This document shows positions 54,267-64,000 of a DNA stretch of 64,000 nucleotides, piece after piece. This stretch comes from Caecitellus pseudoparvulus (lineage: Eukaryota > Bigyra: Bicosoecida): the NCBI GenBank assembly GCA_965644315.1, contig CBFFRQ010000075.1, positions 1 to 64,000 of the forward strand. Reading direction: 5' to 3'. Positions within the stretch are counted from its first letter, which is position 1. The number at the start of each line of letters is the position of its first letter. The notes under the pieces were generated by a model. That model made no database searches. It saw only the letters and a program-made list of their open reading frames with translations, and was not told the DNA's origin. The position numbers were made by a program, and so were the translations under genes.

Positions 54267-55266
54267 ATGGCAGCAGCTGCCGAGACAGGGCAATCTGGCC
54301 GTACCTGCACCTTTGTCGTCATTCGCCATGGACAGACGGTGGGTGCTCCATGCGGAAATCGCTCTTGCATGCCGGCAAGTTTCCCGGCGTTTGCTCCCTC
54401 CTCAGGGCTGGAACGCGGCCAAGCAGCTGCAAGGCTTTGTGAATTCATCCCTCACGTTGACTGGCAAAGAACAAGCAGCGAGTGCTGGCGCCTTTGTTGC
54501 AGAGCAGTACCCGACCCTGACCAAGGTCTACTCGTCAGACTTGAAGCGTGCCGCCGACACGGCTGCCGCCGTCGCTAGCGCATGCGGAGTGGAGCGGCCG
54601 ACGTTGGACAGCCGTCTGCGAGAAGTGAACTTGGGCTGTGTCCAGGGCCAAAGCTGGGTGCAAGTGCAGGAGCAGCTGGACCCGGCGGTGGACGCGTTTC
54701 ACCAGGACTGCCGCGTGCCCATTCCGGGCGGTGAGAGCAACGTGGCCAAGTACGCCCGCATCACGGCAGCCTTGGCGGACATTGCGCGGGCACATGCTGG
54801 GGAGACGGTGGCAGTGGTGGCCCACGGCGGGGTCGTGCGAGACATTCAGCGCGCGGCACTGGGCAAGCCCCTCCACCAGCACATCACCGGCCGCATCCCC
54901 AATGCCTGCATCAGCGAGTTCTCGCTGGAGCCTCATGCCGAGCCAAAGTGCATGCCAGTGAAAGACCCCGTCACGTACAGTGACGTGGTGCCCCATGGTG
55001 TGGCCATGTGCAGGCAGGCGTACGCTGCGAGGGGGCATGTGCAGCCCACAGACACGGGCAATGCCCGCGTGCACGGTGTGTATGTGCTGGCCCCCACGCC
55101 AGCCCTGGAGGCGGTGGTGATCCCACTCAGTGCAGAGCAGATGACAGCGGAGGGGGGGGGCAGTGAGGCAGGCGCGGCAGTGGTGGAGCACAGCGCCCTG
55201 GCTCGGCTGGGAGCCTTCACCTGCGTCTCCTTCGGCTTGACGAAGCACTTGGTCACGGTCACCTGA
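54267..55266 (+). CDS. Histidine phosphatase (phosphoglycerate mutase-like, TIGAR/CobC type)
   Basis: Two exons, 54267-54338 and 54406-55266 (phase 0), give 310 residues. The intron falls right after the phosphorylated-His motif VIRHGQT, and exon 2 continues GWNAAKQLQG. Other family marks are SSDLKRAADTAAAVA, EVNLGCVQGQ, the GGESNVAKYAR block typical of TIGAR/CobC, and the second catalytic His in VAVVAHGGVVRDI. Substrate cannot be told; fructose-2,6-bisphosphate or another phosphomonoester is possible. A C-terminal region of ~100 residues (from about 54960) is beyond the core and unassigned. The first intron carries an exact TGCGGAAATCG (54351-54361). Confidence 0.88.
54351..54361 (+). promoter_or_regulatory. 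TGCGGAAATCG element in first intron of histidine phosphatase
   Basis: Exact copy, 84 bp downstream of the ATG and inside intron 1 (54339-54405). Confidence 0.5.
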
Positions 55267-55482
55267 CGCGCACTGCAGAGTCCGATCACCAGCCCGGGGC
55301 CCGGCCCAAAACACGCGCTGCGCCCAGGCTGTGACTACCTGCTTTGAGGGCGCTGTCTGGCTGAATGCATCTCTTGGCCCGCCCAGAGCCCTCTTGAGCA
55401 GACGGCATCCGCGTCGCATGCAGTGCCTGGACATCGCCAGGTCCACACGGGCTGCGAGGCCGCGCAAGGCGCAGCACGTGCC

Positions 55483-58400
55483 ATGGAGGCTGGGGTGGAG
55501 GCAGTACAGGAGCTGTTGCAAGTATCCCAATCGACGACGGCCCTTCCCCTCCTGCAGCAACATGGCGGGGCTGTGTGTGGCTCTTCGCCCACGTCGCAGC
55601 GACACACACTTTCACTGTCTCAAGGGGCACCCGCCAGGCAGCAGGTCATCACGCCCATGCACGCCTCACACATGATGCACCGCCAAGCGGCAGCTGCCGC
55701 TGCAAAGGCTGCGTTGGAAGGTCGCCAGGCCCAGCGCAGGGCCCGGTTTCCCGTCACGGCTCGGTTACTGGAGCGGCAGCGACAGGCAAAGGCGGCCAAG
55801 CCCGAGCCGCGCCGCACAGGCCGCCATGGCGCTGAGTTGAAGCCCTCTGCCTCAGCCAGCTCACTGGGGCATATGGAGTCTGCACGCCCCCGGCGCCAAC
55901 CCCGCAGGCGACCTGCACCTGACCTGCACCCGTACTCCCCTCTGTCCCGGCGGCAGGCCTCCCGACAACGCGCGCGTGCCCTTGCATCGCGTGACGCTCG
56001 CAGACAACCTGCAGCGCGTGATGCAGCACAGTCACACGCGGAGGCTGACACGGCTGCACCGGCCCGACCGCGGCAGGTTGAAAGGCGCGGGACCGAGGGC
56101 ACTCGCCTTCCCCCCTCCGCGCCTCGGGCACTGCTGGGCTTCCAGCGCACCCTTAGTCGAGCTCTACAAGGACCCTGCCTGCCATCTTTCGCGCCTTCCT
56201 CCTCTGCTCCCTCCCCCCTGCGGGGCAGCGTGCGCAGCAAGGGGCTGGACGACCCGGCAGGCTCCGTGGTGGGCGGGTTCACGCCGCACATGGCTCTGGG
56301 CAGCGCCATCGCCCAGCGGGAGTGGCGGGCTGCCCACCACGGACCACGTGGCACAGCACCCCATGACGCAGAGGAGTCACACCCCGCCCGCCCAGATCCG
56401 CCGCAGGCCGAGGAAGCAGGCGAGGACGCCACACCCCGCCTGGCGTCGCCCGTCGCTGGCCGCACACCTGCGTGCTGGGGGGGTGACTGGGACGAGGCGG
56501 CGCACACAGACGCCGCCACTACACCCTCCCCTTCGCGCCGAAAGCTGGGTGTGCACAGGTTCGCCTTGCGCGTGTCGCACTCCGCCCAGAGCCTGCGCAG
56601 TGCCGTGGCAGGGGCGAGGGAGAGCCGGGCGGTGTGGGGCACCCCTGCCTCCCACGGCAAGCGCAGAGCCAGCCCAGGCTGGAGCCTGCCACGCACCGCA
56701 CTAGCGAGTACAAGGAGCACAGCCCGCTCCTCCCCGACAAGTGGGTGGAGTGCCTTGCCCCGTGACGTGCCGAGGCGCCTGCCAGTGGCGACGCCTGTCC
56801 GCAGGCGGCGTGGCACGGACTGCGCTCCCTCGACAGAGGAGGCCACCTGCCAGCCCCACACACACCTGGACTCACCCACCAGTGCACGAAGTAGGAGTGC
56901 TGAGGATGTGCACGCCTGTCCGTCTGACCCTGCCGCGTTGGACTGTTTCCTGGCCAAACTCTCCGTCCCCGCTCTGGAGGCCGCTGCCGGCGAACTGCCG
57001 ACGCTGCCGACGCCAGGCGCTGACGTGGCCGATGGCATGCCCGGCAGCTGCCGCATCTCCCTGCACAGCCAAGGCACCAAGCGCTTCGTGGCAGACGTGG
57101 ATGCTCTGCAGCGCCCCAGCACCGCGAGCTTGGAGGCGCTCAAGCGCGGCGCAGGCGAGCTTGCACGCACCGCCAGTACCACGGCACTGCTCCGTGTGCA
57201 GCCGCCTGCCAACAGCGACGAAGGGTACAGGCGCTCCCTCATTAGCCACATCCTTGCACACAGGACGGGCAGGCAGGTGGAGGAGGCGTTGGCGGTGGTG
57301 CAGCGGCAGGGAGATGACCGAGTGGTACCGTCCCCCTTCACTCACCCGGCGGCAGAGGCGGCTCTCAGAGCGCACGATGAGCACGCAGAGGCGCGGGCAC
57401 GTGCCAGGGCCCGTTGGACTCTGCTGCGGTGGGTGGTGCTGGGGGAGAGTGCGTGGCGTGAGGCGAGGGAGGCAGCCCTGGCAGACCTGGCTCGGGACAT
57501 CGCCCAGGCTGTGGCGGCGGCGGCCGCAGGCAGTGCGGGCGTGCGCAGCGACCTAAGCGAGTCTGACAGCAAGGCCGGGCTGTTGGATGCGGGGTTCAAC
57601 GTGCATGCGGCGGACATCGCCCGCCTGGTGCGCCACCCCCTCCTCCTGGACCGCATGCGGGACGTGCTGGGGGATGCAGGGCGGGACCTGACCCCTGCCC
57701 AGGCACGGGCGCGCCTGGTCCAGGCACTGCACATTAGCCTGGTGCAGGGAGAACTGCCCTCCGTGCGGGAAGCCACCACCCTGGGCGAGCCGAGGGTGAC
57801 ACCCGCCCGCCCCAAGCGAGACGCACGTGGACGTCGCCAGGCCACCGCGCAGCAGCGCCCCACCCACCCAGACGCCATTCCCACACCACAGGTCCTGATG
57901 CAGCGCAGTGTAGATGGGCATGGCCGTGCGTATCCCCCCCACCCGTCCATGATGGTGCAAGCCCACAGACTGCAGCGCCTGGGGTTCCCCGACTCGGACG
58001 CCTTCGACGGGGCGTGGTCCCGGGCCATGCAGCGCTCCACACACGGCGGTGCAGGCAGTGCCATCACCTTTCACTCCGCCATGAGCAGTCTGGAGGCGCT
58101 GCAGGGCTGTGACGTGGGGGACCTGCCGGCGCACCTGCCAAGGCTGCGTCGGCGCGTGGGGCTGCCACCCTTCGCCCGTGTCACCACCATGCACAGGGCG
58201 GCGGCAGAGGCAGGTATTGGCGTGGCGCCTGCGCTGGAAGGTGGGCCACGCCGCCAGCATGACGCCGAAGTGCTTGCCCGCCGCACTATAGCCCTGCTGC
58301 TGGGCCGGGCGGGCCAGGACATCAGCTACGAACTGCGCGCCGGCGGCGGCAGCCTGCCCACCAACGACACGGTGCAGGGGGGGGTGCGCCTGACGCGGGA

Positions 58401-58575
58401 GCCCTACACCCTGCGAGCAGCCGTGTCCGCCGCCGCCGCCGCCGCCCCTCTTGGAGCTGAGAAGGTGGCGCCCAGTGGCGTGCGGAACGAAGGCGCCGGC
58501 CTGGCCGCCCTGCGCGACGTGGAAGCTGCATTGTGGTGGGCTGCACAGCAGAGCAGGGCGCCACAGGGACCCTGA
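55483..58575 (+). CDS. Large basic, Ala/Arg-rich protein of unknown function
   Basis: About 1,030 residues from the ATG at 55483 (MEAGVEAVQELLQVS); an alternative ATG lies at 55658 (MHASHMMHRQAAAAAA). The N-terminal half is disordered and rich in Arg, Pro and Ser, with many short basic patches (RRQPRRRPAP). The C-terminal half is more helical: RWTLLRWVVLGESAWREARE, LARDIAQAVAAAAAG, ARLVQALHISLVQGELPS. No domain recognised. Basic disorder followed by helices could suit a microtubule or nucleic-acid binder, but this is a guess. Small introns within the first ~250 bases cannot be excluded. Its stop is 4 bp from the stop of the convergent gene. Confidence 0.6.
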   Translation: MEAGVEAVQELLQVSQSTTALPLLQQHGGAVCGSSPTSQRHTLSLSQGAPARQQVITPMHASHMMHRQAAAAAAKAALEGRQAQRRARFPVTARLLERQRQAKAAKPEPRRTGRHGAELKPSASASSLGHMESARPRRQPRRRPAPDLHPYSPLSRRQASRQRARALASRDARRQPAARDAAQSHAEADTAAPARPRQVERRGTEGTRLPPSAPRALLGFQRTLSRALQGPCLPSFAPSSSAPSPLRGSVRSKGLDDPAGSVVGGFTPHMALGSAIAQREWRAAHHGPRGTAPHDAEESHPARPDPPQAEEAGEDATPRLASPVAGRTPACWGGDWDEAAHTDAATTPSPSRRKLGVHRFALRVSHSAQSLRSAVAGARESRAVWGTPASHGKRRASPGWSLPRTALASTRSTARSSPTSGWSALPRDVPRRLPVATPVRRRRGTDCAPSTEEATCQPHTHLDSPTSARSRSAEDVHACPSDPAALDCFLAKLSVPALEAAAGELPTLPTPGADVADGMPGSCRISLHSQGTKRFVADVDALQRPSTASLEALKRGAGELARTASTTALLRVQPPANSDEGYRRSLISHILAHRTGRQVEEALAVVQRQGDDRVVPSPFTHPAAEAALRAHDEHAEARARARARWTLLRWVVLGESAWREAREAALADLARDIAQAVAAAAAGSAGVRSDLSESDSKAGLLDAGFNVHAADIARLVRHPLLLDRMRDVLGDAGRDLTPAQARARLVQALHISLVQGELPSVREATTLGEPRVTPARPKRDARGRRQATAQQRPTHPDAIPTPQVLMQRSVDGHGRAYPPHPSMMVQAHRLQRLGFPDSDAFDGAWSRAMQRSTHGGAGSAITFHSAMSSLEALQGCDVGDLPAHLPRLRRRVGLPPFARVTTMHRAAAEAGIGVAPALEGGPRRQHDAEVLARRTIALLLGRAGQDISYELRAGGGSLPTNDTVQGGVRLTREPYTLRAAVSAAAAAAPLGAEKVAPSGVRNEGAGLAALRDVEAALWWAAQQSRAPQGP

Positions 58576-58579
58576 GCCT

Positions 58580-59630
58580 TCATGCCCGGCGCCCCATGTG
58601 CTGGATGTGGGTGTACTGCAGGCGGGCCAGCACGATGAGGAAGGGCAGGTGGGCCCTGGACACCTTCAGCACTCGGCCGCCACCACCGGGCAGCACGGGG
58701 ACGTCTGTGGAGAGGGGGCGCGGCAGCAGGACGCTGTCGGGGCTCTCCGTCGTGTCACTGCGTGGGGACTCTGAGCCTTCGTCTGAGCATGGCGAGGGGC
58801 AGGGCGAGGGGCCACTGCATGCGCCAGCTCGCCCCGCCACCCTGGGAAGGGCCTTGCCTGGCATGCGGCTGCCGGTGTGCAGGGCAGCGCCCCGGCTCCA
58901 CGCAGCAAAGGGCGCGCTGTCAGTGAGGTCCAGGTCTTCAGGCTCCCCCGTCCCTCCACTGGAGCTGTCGTCCCCACCTGCCTCCTCGGCAGGGTCGGGG
59001 TCTCCGTCCGTGAGGGGCGACTCGGCGCAGCGGCGCTTGGGGGCGGGGCTGGCAGGACCTGGGCAGCGCCCGCGCTTGGTGCCACGAGTTCCCGGCTGCC
59101 CCTTGTCTGCTGTCTCTTGCAGCCGAGAGATGAGGTTCAGCACGTGCATATATGCGTCAACCGCCAGTGTGTAAAGTGCTTGTTGAGAGGCCACGCCGGT
59201 CGATGCAGAGAGGCTGCGGGCCAAGTCGAGCTCTGTACGAATGCTGCGGTCAATGAAAAACTCTTGGCACAAGCTGTCCACTGCAGCAGACACCTGCGCA
59301 AGGGGTGCGTGTGTGTGGTGACGAGTGCTGTGCGGTTTTTGCAGCAGGCAAGTGCGTCGTCTTTCCCCACAGCATCTGCTGGGAAATTGTTCACCAGGGC
59401 GGAAACCGCAGGGCACTCACGGGTTTCAGACCATCATGGCTCTTGGTGCATGCAGAGAAAGACACACTCGGCAGAGGCTTGGGTCGCTTCCGCAGCGCAG
59501 GCCTCACGAGAGGAACTGGCTGCGCAAGGGGTGCTGGAGAGAAAGCGGGACCTGCGAGGGTGGGCAGGGCAGCGCACAATGGGGGGCATGTGGTTGGGAA
59601 CGACCCATGTGCACCTTCGCGTGCTAGCAT
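58580..59630 (-). CDS. Nuclear-looking protein with N-terminal helical domain, family unknown
   Basis: The well-supported exon is 59293-58580. It starts after an acceptor (TTGCGCAG) with VSAAVDSLCQEFFIDRS, then RTELDLARSLSASTG and LYTLAVDAYMHVLNLISRLQ, a compact helical unit of ~65 residues. A likely nuclear signal (TKRGRC, APKRRC), an acidic Ser-rich middle and a conserved-looking end (VLKVSRAHLPFLIVLARLQY) follow. A phase-0 first exon at 59630-59421 (ATG, MLAREGAHGS) with a GTGAGTG donor gives 307 residues in total, but its low-complexity content makes it less certain. The helical unit faintly resembles histone-fold or LisH-type modules; I would not assign it. Confidence 0.5.
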
Positions 59631-59999
59631 TCCCTATGAGCCCAGCCCGAGGCGAGCGCAGGAGGCGAAGGGACGAGGTGTGCGGAACTTGTGCTCTGCC
59701 AGGCACGCACCCTCGCACCAAGTGCTTGAAGGCGCAGAACTCGGGCAATGCAGGTGCAGCGGGGGTGTGAGTGGGTCCCCTTCAGTCTCTGAGTCGAAAG
59801 GCAGCCGCAGTTCCGTCGAGAGCAGGTGGGAGGCCTGCAGCTGCTTGCAAACCTCGCCGAACGGACTGGGCGTGGTGGGGTGAGGATCTGGGGAAACGCC
59901 GAAGCGCTCCGGCGCGTGCGCGCATGTCGGCGCAGCACCAGCACAAAGAGGTTGACACGCTGCAGTGGGGGGGGTCGACATAGTGACACTGCGGCCAAA
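59631..59999. other. Divergent promoter interval, unknown gene / LMF-like
   Basis: This 369-bp region has no supported gene. It contains open frames in several phases but none with a recognisable motif, and an 8-G run near 59968. Confidence 0.4.
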
Positions 60000-62900
60000 A
60001 TGAGCCTGTTGGCCAGGAGCGTGTCGAGTGCGCGAGGTGTGGAAGGTTTGTTGGGTGTTGTGGAATGGCATGAATTGTTGCGGGTGCCCATGCTCCAACG
60101 CGACGGCACGCCCAGCTCGGCTGGGCGCCCAGACACGCCGCCCGCGACAAAGCTTGGGCGCGATGACGAACCGCCGCAGTGGTGCTGGATTGACCGGGCC
60201 TTCCTGACGGGTGCTGCCTGTGTCTACATTGCCGCCTTCCTCTCCTACGCAAGCCAAGTGCATGGCTTGTACGGGTGAGTGGCTGCCGATTTCCGCATGC
60301 CAGACTGCTTTTTCCCCCTGCAGCTGCCCCCCCTGGGCTGAGCCGCACGCAGGCCAGATGGGATCCTTCCTGTAGATGCCATAAGTGCAGAAGGCAGCAG
60401 TGCAGATGCCGCTGCTCGCATGCTTGGGCTGCCGCTACACCAACTCCTGTGCGCGGCGTGCGTCGTCACTGCTGGTCTGCTAGCTGCAGCCGTTGCTCAG
60501 CGCTGGCTGTGCTGGCCGCTGTTCATGGCCGCCTTCGTCGTGTACTCGCATGTCGTGCACCATGGCCACACCTTCCTGACCTTCCAGTGGGAGATCTTGC
60601 TCCTGGAGACCGGCTTCATCGTGCCGTGGATGGCGCCCTGGCTGCCAGGCGGGCGCCCGCCCAGCCCCACCAGGAGTGCAGCTTGCCACTGGCTCCTTCG
60701 CTTCGCCATGTTCAAGCTCATGTTCATGAGTGGCGTGGTGAAGCTCACTGCCAACTGCCCCACCTGGACCGCCCTCACCGCCACCGTGTACCACTTCGCC
60801 ACCCAGCCCTTACCGGCTGGCGCCGCCGCTCTGGCCAGGCACATGCCCCTGTGGCTGCACCGGCTGAGTGTGGCAGTGACGCTGTGGCTGGAAATTCCAG
60901 GGGCCGTGTTACTCATGGTGCCTGAGTCGAGCGTGGCCACAGTGGCTGTGCTGGGGCAGCTGGCGCTGCAGGTGCTCATCGCAAGCACGGGCAACTACAC
61001 GTACTTCAACTGGCTCACCGCCCTCCTCGCACTGAACGCCCTCCCGCGCCAGCATGCACGGCTTCCCAGCGCACTGCGCTGGCTCTGTGTGGGGGCTTGC
61101 ACTCTCTTCAGCGTCCTGAGTGCCCTGCACATGTTCCAGTGGGGGTGGGTGCAGAGCACGCACGGCACGCCAACTCTGCTCATGCGCGTGTCGCCCAGGT
61201 GGCAAGGGCAGGCCCTGGGCGCCCTGCTGGACGCCTGGCTCCTCCCTCTCCTCGCTGCTGCGGCTGCCGTCACCGTGCTGGGCGTCGCTGTGGCGGCTGT
61301 GCAGCACGCCAGGCAAGCCGCTTCCAAGCCTGCCTCCACCGGCTTGGCCAGAGCTGAGCGGGTCGTGCGTTGGGCATGTGCTGTGGGCGTCGCAGTGTGG
61401 TTGCTCATGACTGTGCTCCCAGCCTCCCTGCTCACTGCAGCCTCCCTGCACCAACCTTCAGCCGCGCGCCTGCCTGCTTGGGTGCGCGAGCGGGCAGGCG
61501 GTCCCTTGCGGTGGCGCGTGGCGTCAGGGTACGGACTGTTCCGGCGCATGACTGGTGTGGGCACGCCGCCTGCGACAGTGCAAGAGGGCCTGGCACGCCG
61601 GGAGCGCCAAGTGTGGGCCGCACTGGAGGCCCACGAGGCCACTGAGCGCCGGGCCAGTCTCTGGCGCCAGTGGTTGACGTGGGAAGGCGTGGCGGAGCTG
61701 CTGGACGCCCCTGCGCAGCGGCTCACAGACAGCATGCATGCAGTTTCGTGGGCCCACCCGGACACGGCAGCACGAGTCGTTGAGCTGCCTGAGCCCAGTG
61801 CGGCTGAGGCAGCGTGGCTGACCGGGGAGGGTCTCCCCGAGCCCCTGCCGGCCAGGCCCGAGCTGCAGTGGCAAGGCCAGGCAGACGGCACATGGCGAGA
61901 CGTGCACCTTGCATTCAAACCAGGCAACGTCTCATGCCCCATGCCGTGGGTTGCGCCTCACCAGCCTCGTCTGGATTGGCAGATGTGGTTCGCGGCACTG
62001 GGACCCTATTCACACGCTCCTTGGGCGGTGCACTTTGCCTTCAAGCTGCTGCAGGGCTCCCCTGATGTCATGCAGCTGGTGGCGAGCCCCACCCATGACC
62101 CATGCGCATACGGCCACTGGCCCTTTGGCTGGAAGGCACGCCCGGCATCTGTTGAAGCAGCAGCACAGCAGCAGGTGGTGCCGCCCGATGCAGGGTGGAG
62201 TGACGTGGTCTCGCGTTGGCGCAGCTGGGCACTGCCGCCAGTGGAAGCCGTGCTGCCGCCCACCCCACAAACACCGAGCTTGCTGCGGGTGCAGATGTTT
62301 GAGTACGACCTCCCTCGCCCGGCGCTCGCCCGGGTCGTGCAGGAGTGGGCCGGCGGCGAGGCGACGCCGCCCTTCGCACAGCACTCGCAGCCTGCAGCTT
62401 TTCATAATGCGACGTGGCTGCGCAGGGAAGTGCGCGAATGGCTGCCCGAGCTGCACGTGTCCAACCCTTCCCTGGTGCGCTTCGCGTCAGACGTGCTGGG
62501 CATGCCCCCCCCCTCCCGCGAGGCTGCTGCCCGCCGAGCAGCTGCAGAGGCGACCTGTACCGGCACCACTGCCAGCACAAACGAGCAGTCAGTGTTGCTG
62601 ACGACGCCATGGACGTCTGCAGCGATGCAGGCGCTGCAGTGGCCTGGCCTTCACTCGCAGCCGCAGTGGTGGCTGGTGGACCTGTGGCTGCCGCTGGATG
62701 GCGGCAGTGGCTGGCAGGCAGACTTGCTGCCGTTCGCTCCGCCGCTGCAAATGCCAGTCATCGCGCCAGTGTGGGGCGTGTGGCAGACGACTGGTTGCAG
62801 CCAGGGTGCTTGCTTCGTGGCCCACGGCGCCTCCCCTCTGCTCACCTTCCTCTCATCCTGGCTGTGTGGTGTCACGGCTTGGTGGCGGGCGCTGGGGCGG

Positions 62901-63131
62901 TGGCACCCTGAGCCGTTCCCGCCTGGACCGCCACAGCTCCCCTGTGAAACGATGGCCTGCACGCTCATGCACAACCTGCAGACGGCCAATTGGCACCTCG
63001 CCGCGGCCGTCGTGCACATGCAGCGGCTGGCCGTGGTGGGCCCACTGGCCGCCGCGGCCTACCTCTTGGCAACGTGGAAGGGGGGCCTGCAGGACGCCCC
63101 GAGGCTGGGAGGCCAGGCGAGGAGGGTATAA
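60000..63131 (+). CDS. Lipase maturation factor (LMF1/LMF2-like) ER membrane protein
   Basis: Exons 60000-60274 and 60353-63131 (phase 2) give about 1,017 residues. Family marks include WIDRAFLTGAACVYIAAFLS, the splice-spanning YG|PDGILPVD (the IG-x-xGILP motif of LMFs), the membrane helices around 60420-60620 with HHGHTFLTFQWEILLLETGF, TATVYHFATQPLP, NYTYFNWLT, and the highly conserved APHQPRLDWQMWFAALG at about 61960. LMF proteins act in the endoplasmic reticulum in folding of dimeric lipases and redox control. The protein is longer than LMF1 (~570) or LMF2 (~700), with an extended middle and a final hydrophobic helix (VVGPLAAAAYLLATW). CGATTTCCGCA lies in intron 1. Confidence 0.9.
60287..60297 (-). 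promoter_or_regulatory. TGCGGAAATCG element in first intron of LMF-like gene
   Basis: Exact copy on the minus strand, inside intron 1 (60275-60352) of the lipase maturation factor gene. It is flanked by GC-TGC like the other copies. Confidence 0.5.
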
Positions 63132-63352
63132 TTCACACACCAAGGGCTGTCGGGTATGCCTTGTAGACTGCAGGAGCCCCGCCAGCGCTGCCTGTCGCCA
63201 CGCTCATCTCCAGCAGCGCCGCACAGCCGGGCAGAGAGCGGGAGGTTGGCAACCTCCACCCTGCCACCTGCCACGAGGCACAGGTGCCCAGCCGACGTCA
63301 ACCCCTCTACCCAGCTTAGGTGCCAGCCCGTGCCACACGCTCCACCAACAGC

Positions 63353-64000
63353 ATGGCGGAGGAGGATGCCCTGGCCAAGGGCAAGACGTTCTTGACCGAG
63401 ACGCGGCTGAAGGAGTGAGGCCAGGCGCACGCGCGCAGCTCGCACACAGGTCTGCACAGGCCTGCCCTGCCCCCCTGCGCAGGACTGATACGAAGGTGGA
63501 TCATGGGTCGTTTGACAACATTGTGGCTGGCATCGATGCCGTGCGTGAGGCGCTGCTGGCTGGGTTGTCCTTGGTCGCACGCGGCAGCGTTGGCGTTTCC
63601 CGCGCAGGAGGCCCAATCGACGCTGTTGCTGAAGAAGGAGCAGGACATGCGCATCGTGGATGATGCGCTGGAGTACATGAAGCAGGAGTACCGTGCCCGC
63701 ATGGAGGTGAGGGAGCCCGCGACCCGCACCGGCACGCGAGCGAGCCACGTCGCCTTGCCGCCTCCACAGGAGGTGCACGCGAAGGAGGCCCAGCTCGCCG
63801 CTGACAAGAAAGAAATGGAGGCCATGGTGGAGCGATTCAGGGACTTCATCCAGGACAATGACGCCAAGCGCAGCCGTGCGCGCATGAAGCAGGAGGCTGA
63901 GGAGGAGGTGTGCGCCAAGCTGGGGCTGGAGCTGGACGCTCTGGCGGCGCAGTTGGAGGAGCAGCAGGGCTTGCGGGAGAGCCTGGAGGGTGAATTGGGC
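63353..64000 (+). CDS. CFAP73/CCDC42-like DUF4200 coiled-coil protein, 3' truncated
   Basis: Exons 63353-63414, 63483-63540, 63608-63706 and 63770 onward run off the window end with the frame open. The readable part, ~159 residues, begins MAEEDALAKGKTFLTETRLK, then DNIVAGIDA, LLLKKEQDMRIVDDALEYMK and EVHAKEAQLAADKKEMEAMV, followed by ERFRDFIQDNDAKRSRA. The F-x-x-F-x-x-[END]-N-D-A-K-R-x-R-A block is typical of DUF4200 proteins (CCDC42, CFAP73/MIA2, CFAP100), which are axonemal: MIA complex members tune inner dynein arms of motile cilia. Which member it is cannot be told from this part. Exons are unusually short. Confidence 0.68.

Noticed and set aside
55423-55482. Earlier start for the basic Ala/Arg-rich protein
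   Set aside because: The first codon would be GTG; the ATG at 55483 is the first standard start.

Overview
This window is a gene-dense, GC-rich stretch of eukaryotic nuclear DNA. I can support about 29 protein-coding genes in 64 kb. Most are interrupted by short GT-AG introns (roughly 40-190 nt, one of about 617 nt), and donors often read GTGCGTG or GTGAGT. Gene models were rebuilt by joining reading frames at GT/AG junctions that keep phase and preserve known protein motifs. The content (importin-7 and exportin-7 type karyopherins, FH2 formin, kinesin-7, EMC3, LMF1, TRIC, Fip1, MOK kinase, a ubiquitin-S27a fusion, an axonemal DUF4200 protein) fits a flagellated unicellular protist or alga with a compact genome. 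I cannot name the lineage. There is no sign of bacterial, organellar or viral DNA, and I found no tRNA, rRNA, CRISPR array or transposase gene.

Layout. 1-11.9 kb: a zinc-ribbon/WW/J-domain protein (5' end outside the window), a UBTD-type ubiquitin-like protein, a large disordered nuclear-looking protein (minus), an SDR-like protein (minus), a small unknown (minus), a SpoU/TrmH RNA methyltransferase (minus), and a glutaredoxin fused to a pseudophosphatase. 12-22.8 kb: a TPR/FH2 formin, a kinesin-7-like motor and a TRIC-like channel. 23-29.7 kb: an EF-hand/coiled-coil/proline-repeat protein whose middle intron carries a 142-bp tandem repeat, then a MOK-type ciliary kinase. 29.7-39.3 kb: exportin-7 (minus) and importin-7 (plus), divergent from one shared 489-bp interval. 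39.8-44.1 kb: ubiquitin-S27a, a coiled-coil protein and a serine-rich unknown. 44.1-51.2 kb: a Plus3/ADP-ribosyltransferase fusion (minus), TIP41, an OCRE/zinc-finger RNA-binding protein, a PUR/RRM fusion and Fip1 (minus). 51.6-64 kb: EMC3, a SIRT2-type sirtuin, a histidine phosphatase, two unknowns, lipase maturation factor and the start of a CFAP73/CCDC42-like gene.

Neighbours mostly do not form pathways, as expected for a eukaryote. Two themes recur: RNA and nuclear metabolism (Plus3-ART, RBM-like, PUR-RRM, Fip1, karyopherins) and cytoskeleton/cilium (formin, kinesin, MOK, CFAP73-like, coiled-coil proteins). The genome is very tight: several convergent pairs have stop codons 4-28 bp apart, and one pair overlaps by 7 bp.

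The signals most worth following are: an 11-bp motif TGCGGAAATCG, with four exact and two one-mismatch copies, always near gene starts or in first introns; a 14-bp identical element downstream of two genes; the Plus3-ADP-ribosyltransferase and PUR-RRM fusions; and a glutaredoxin fused to a phosphatase fold whose catalytic Cys has become Asp.
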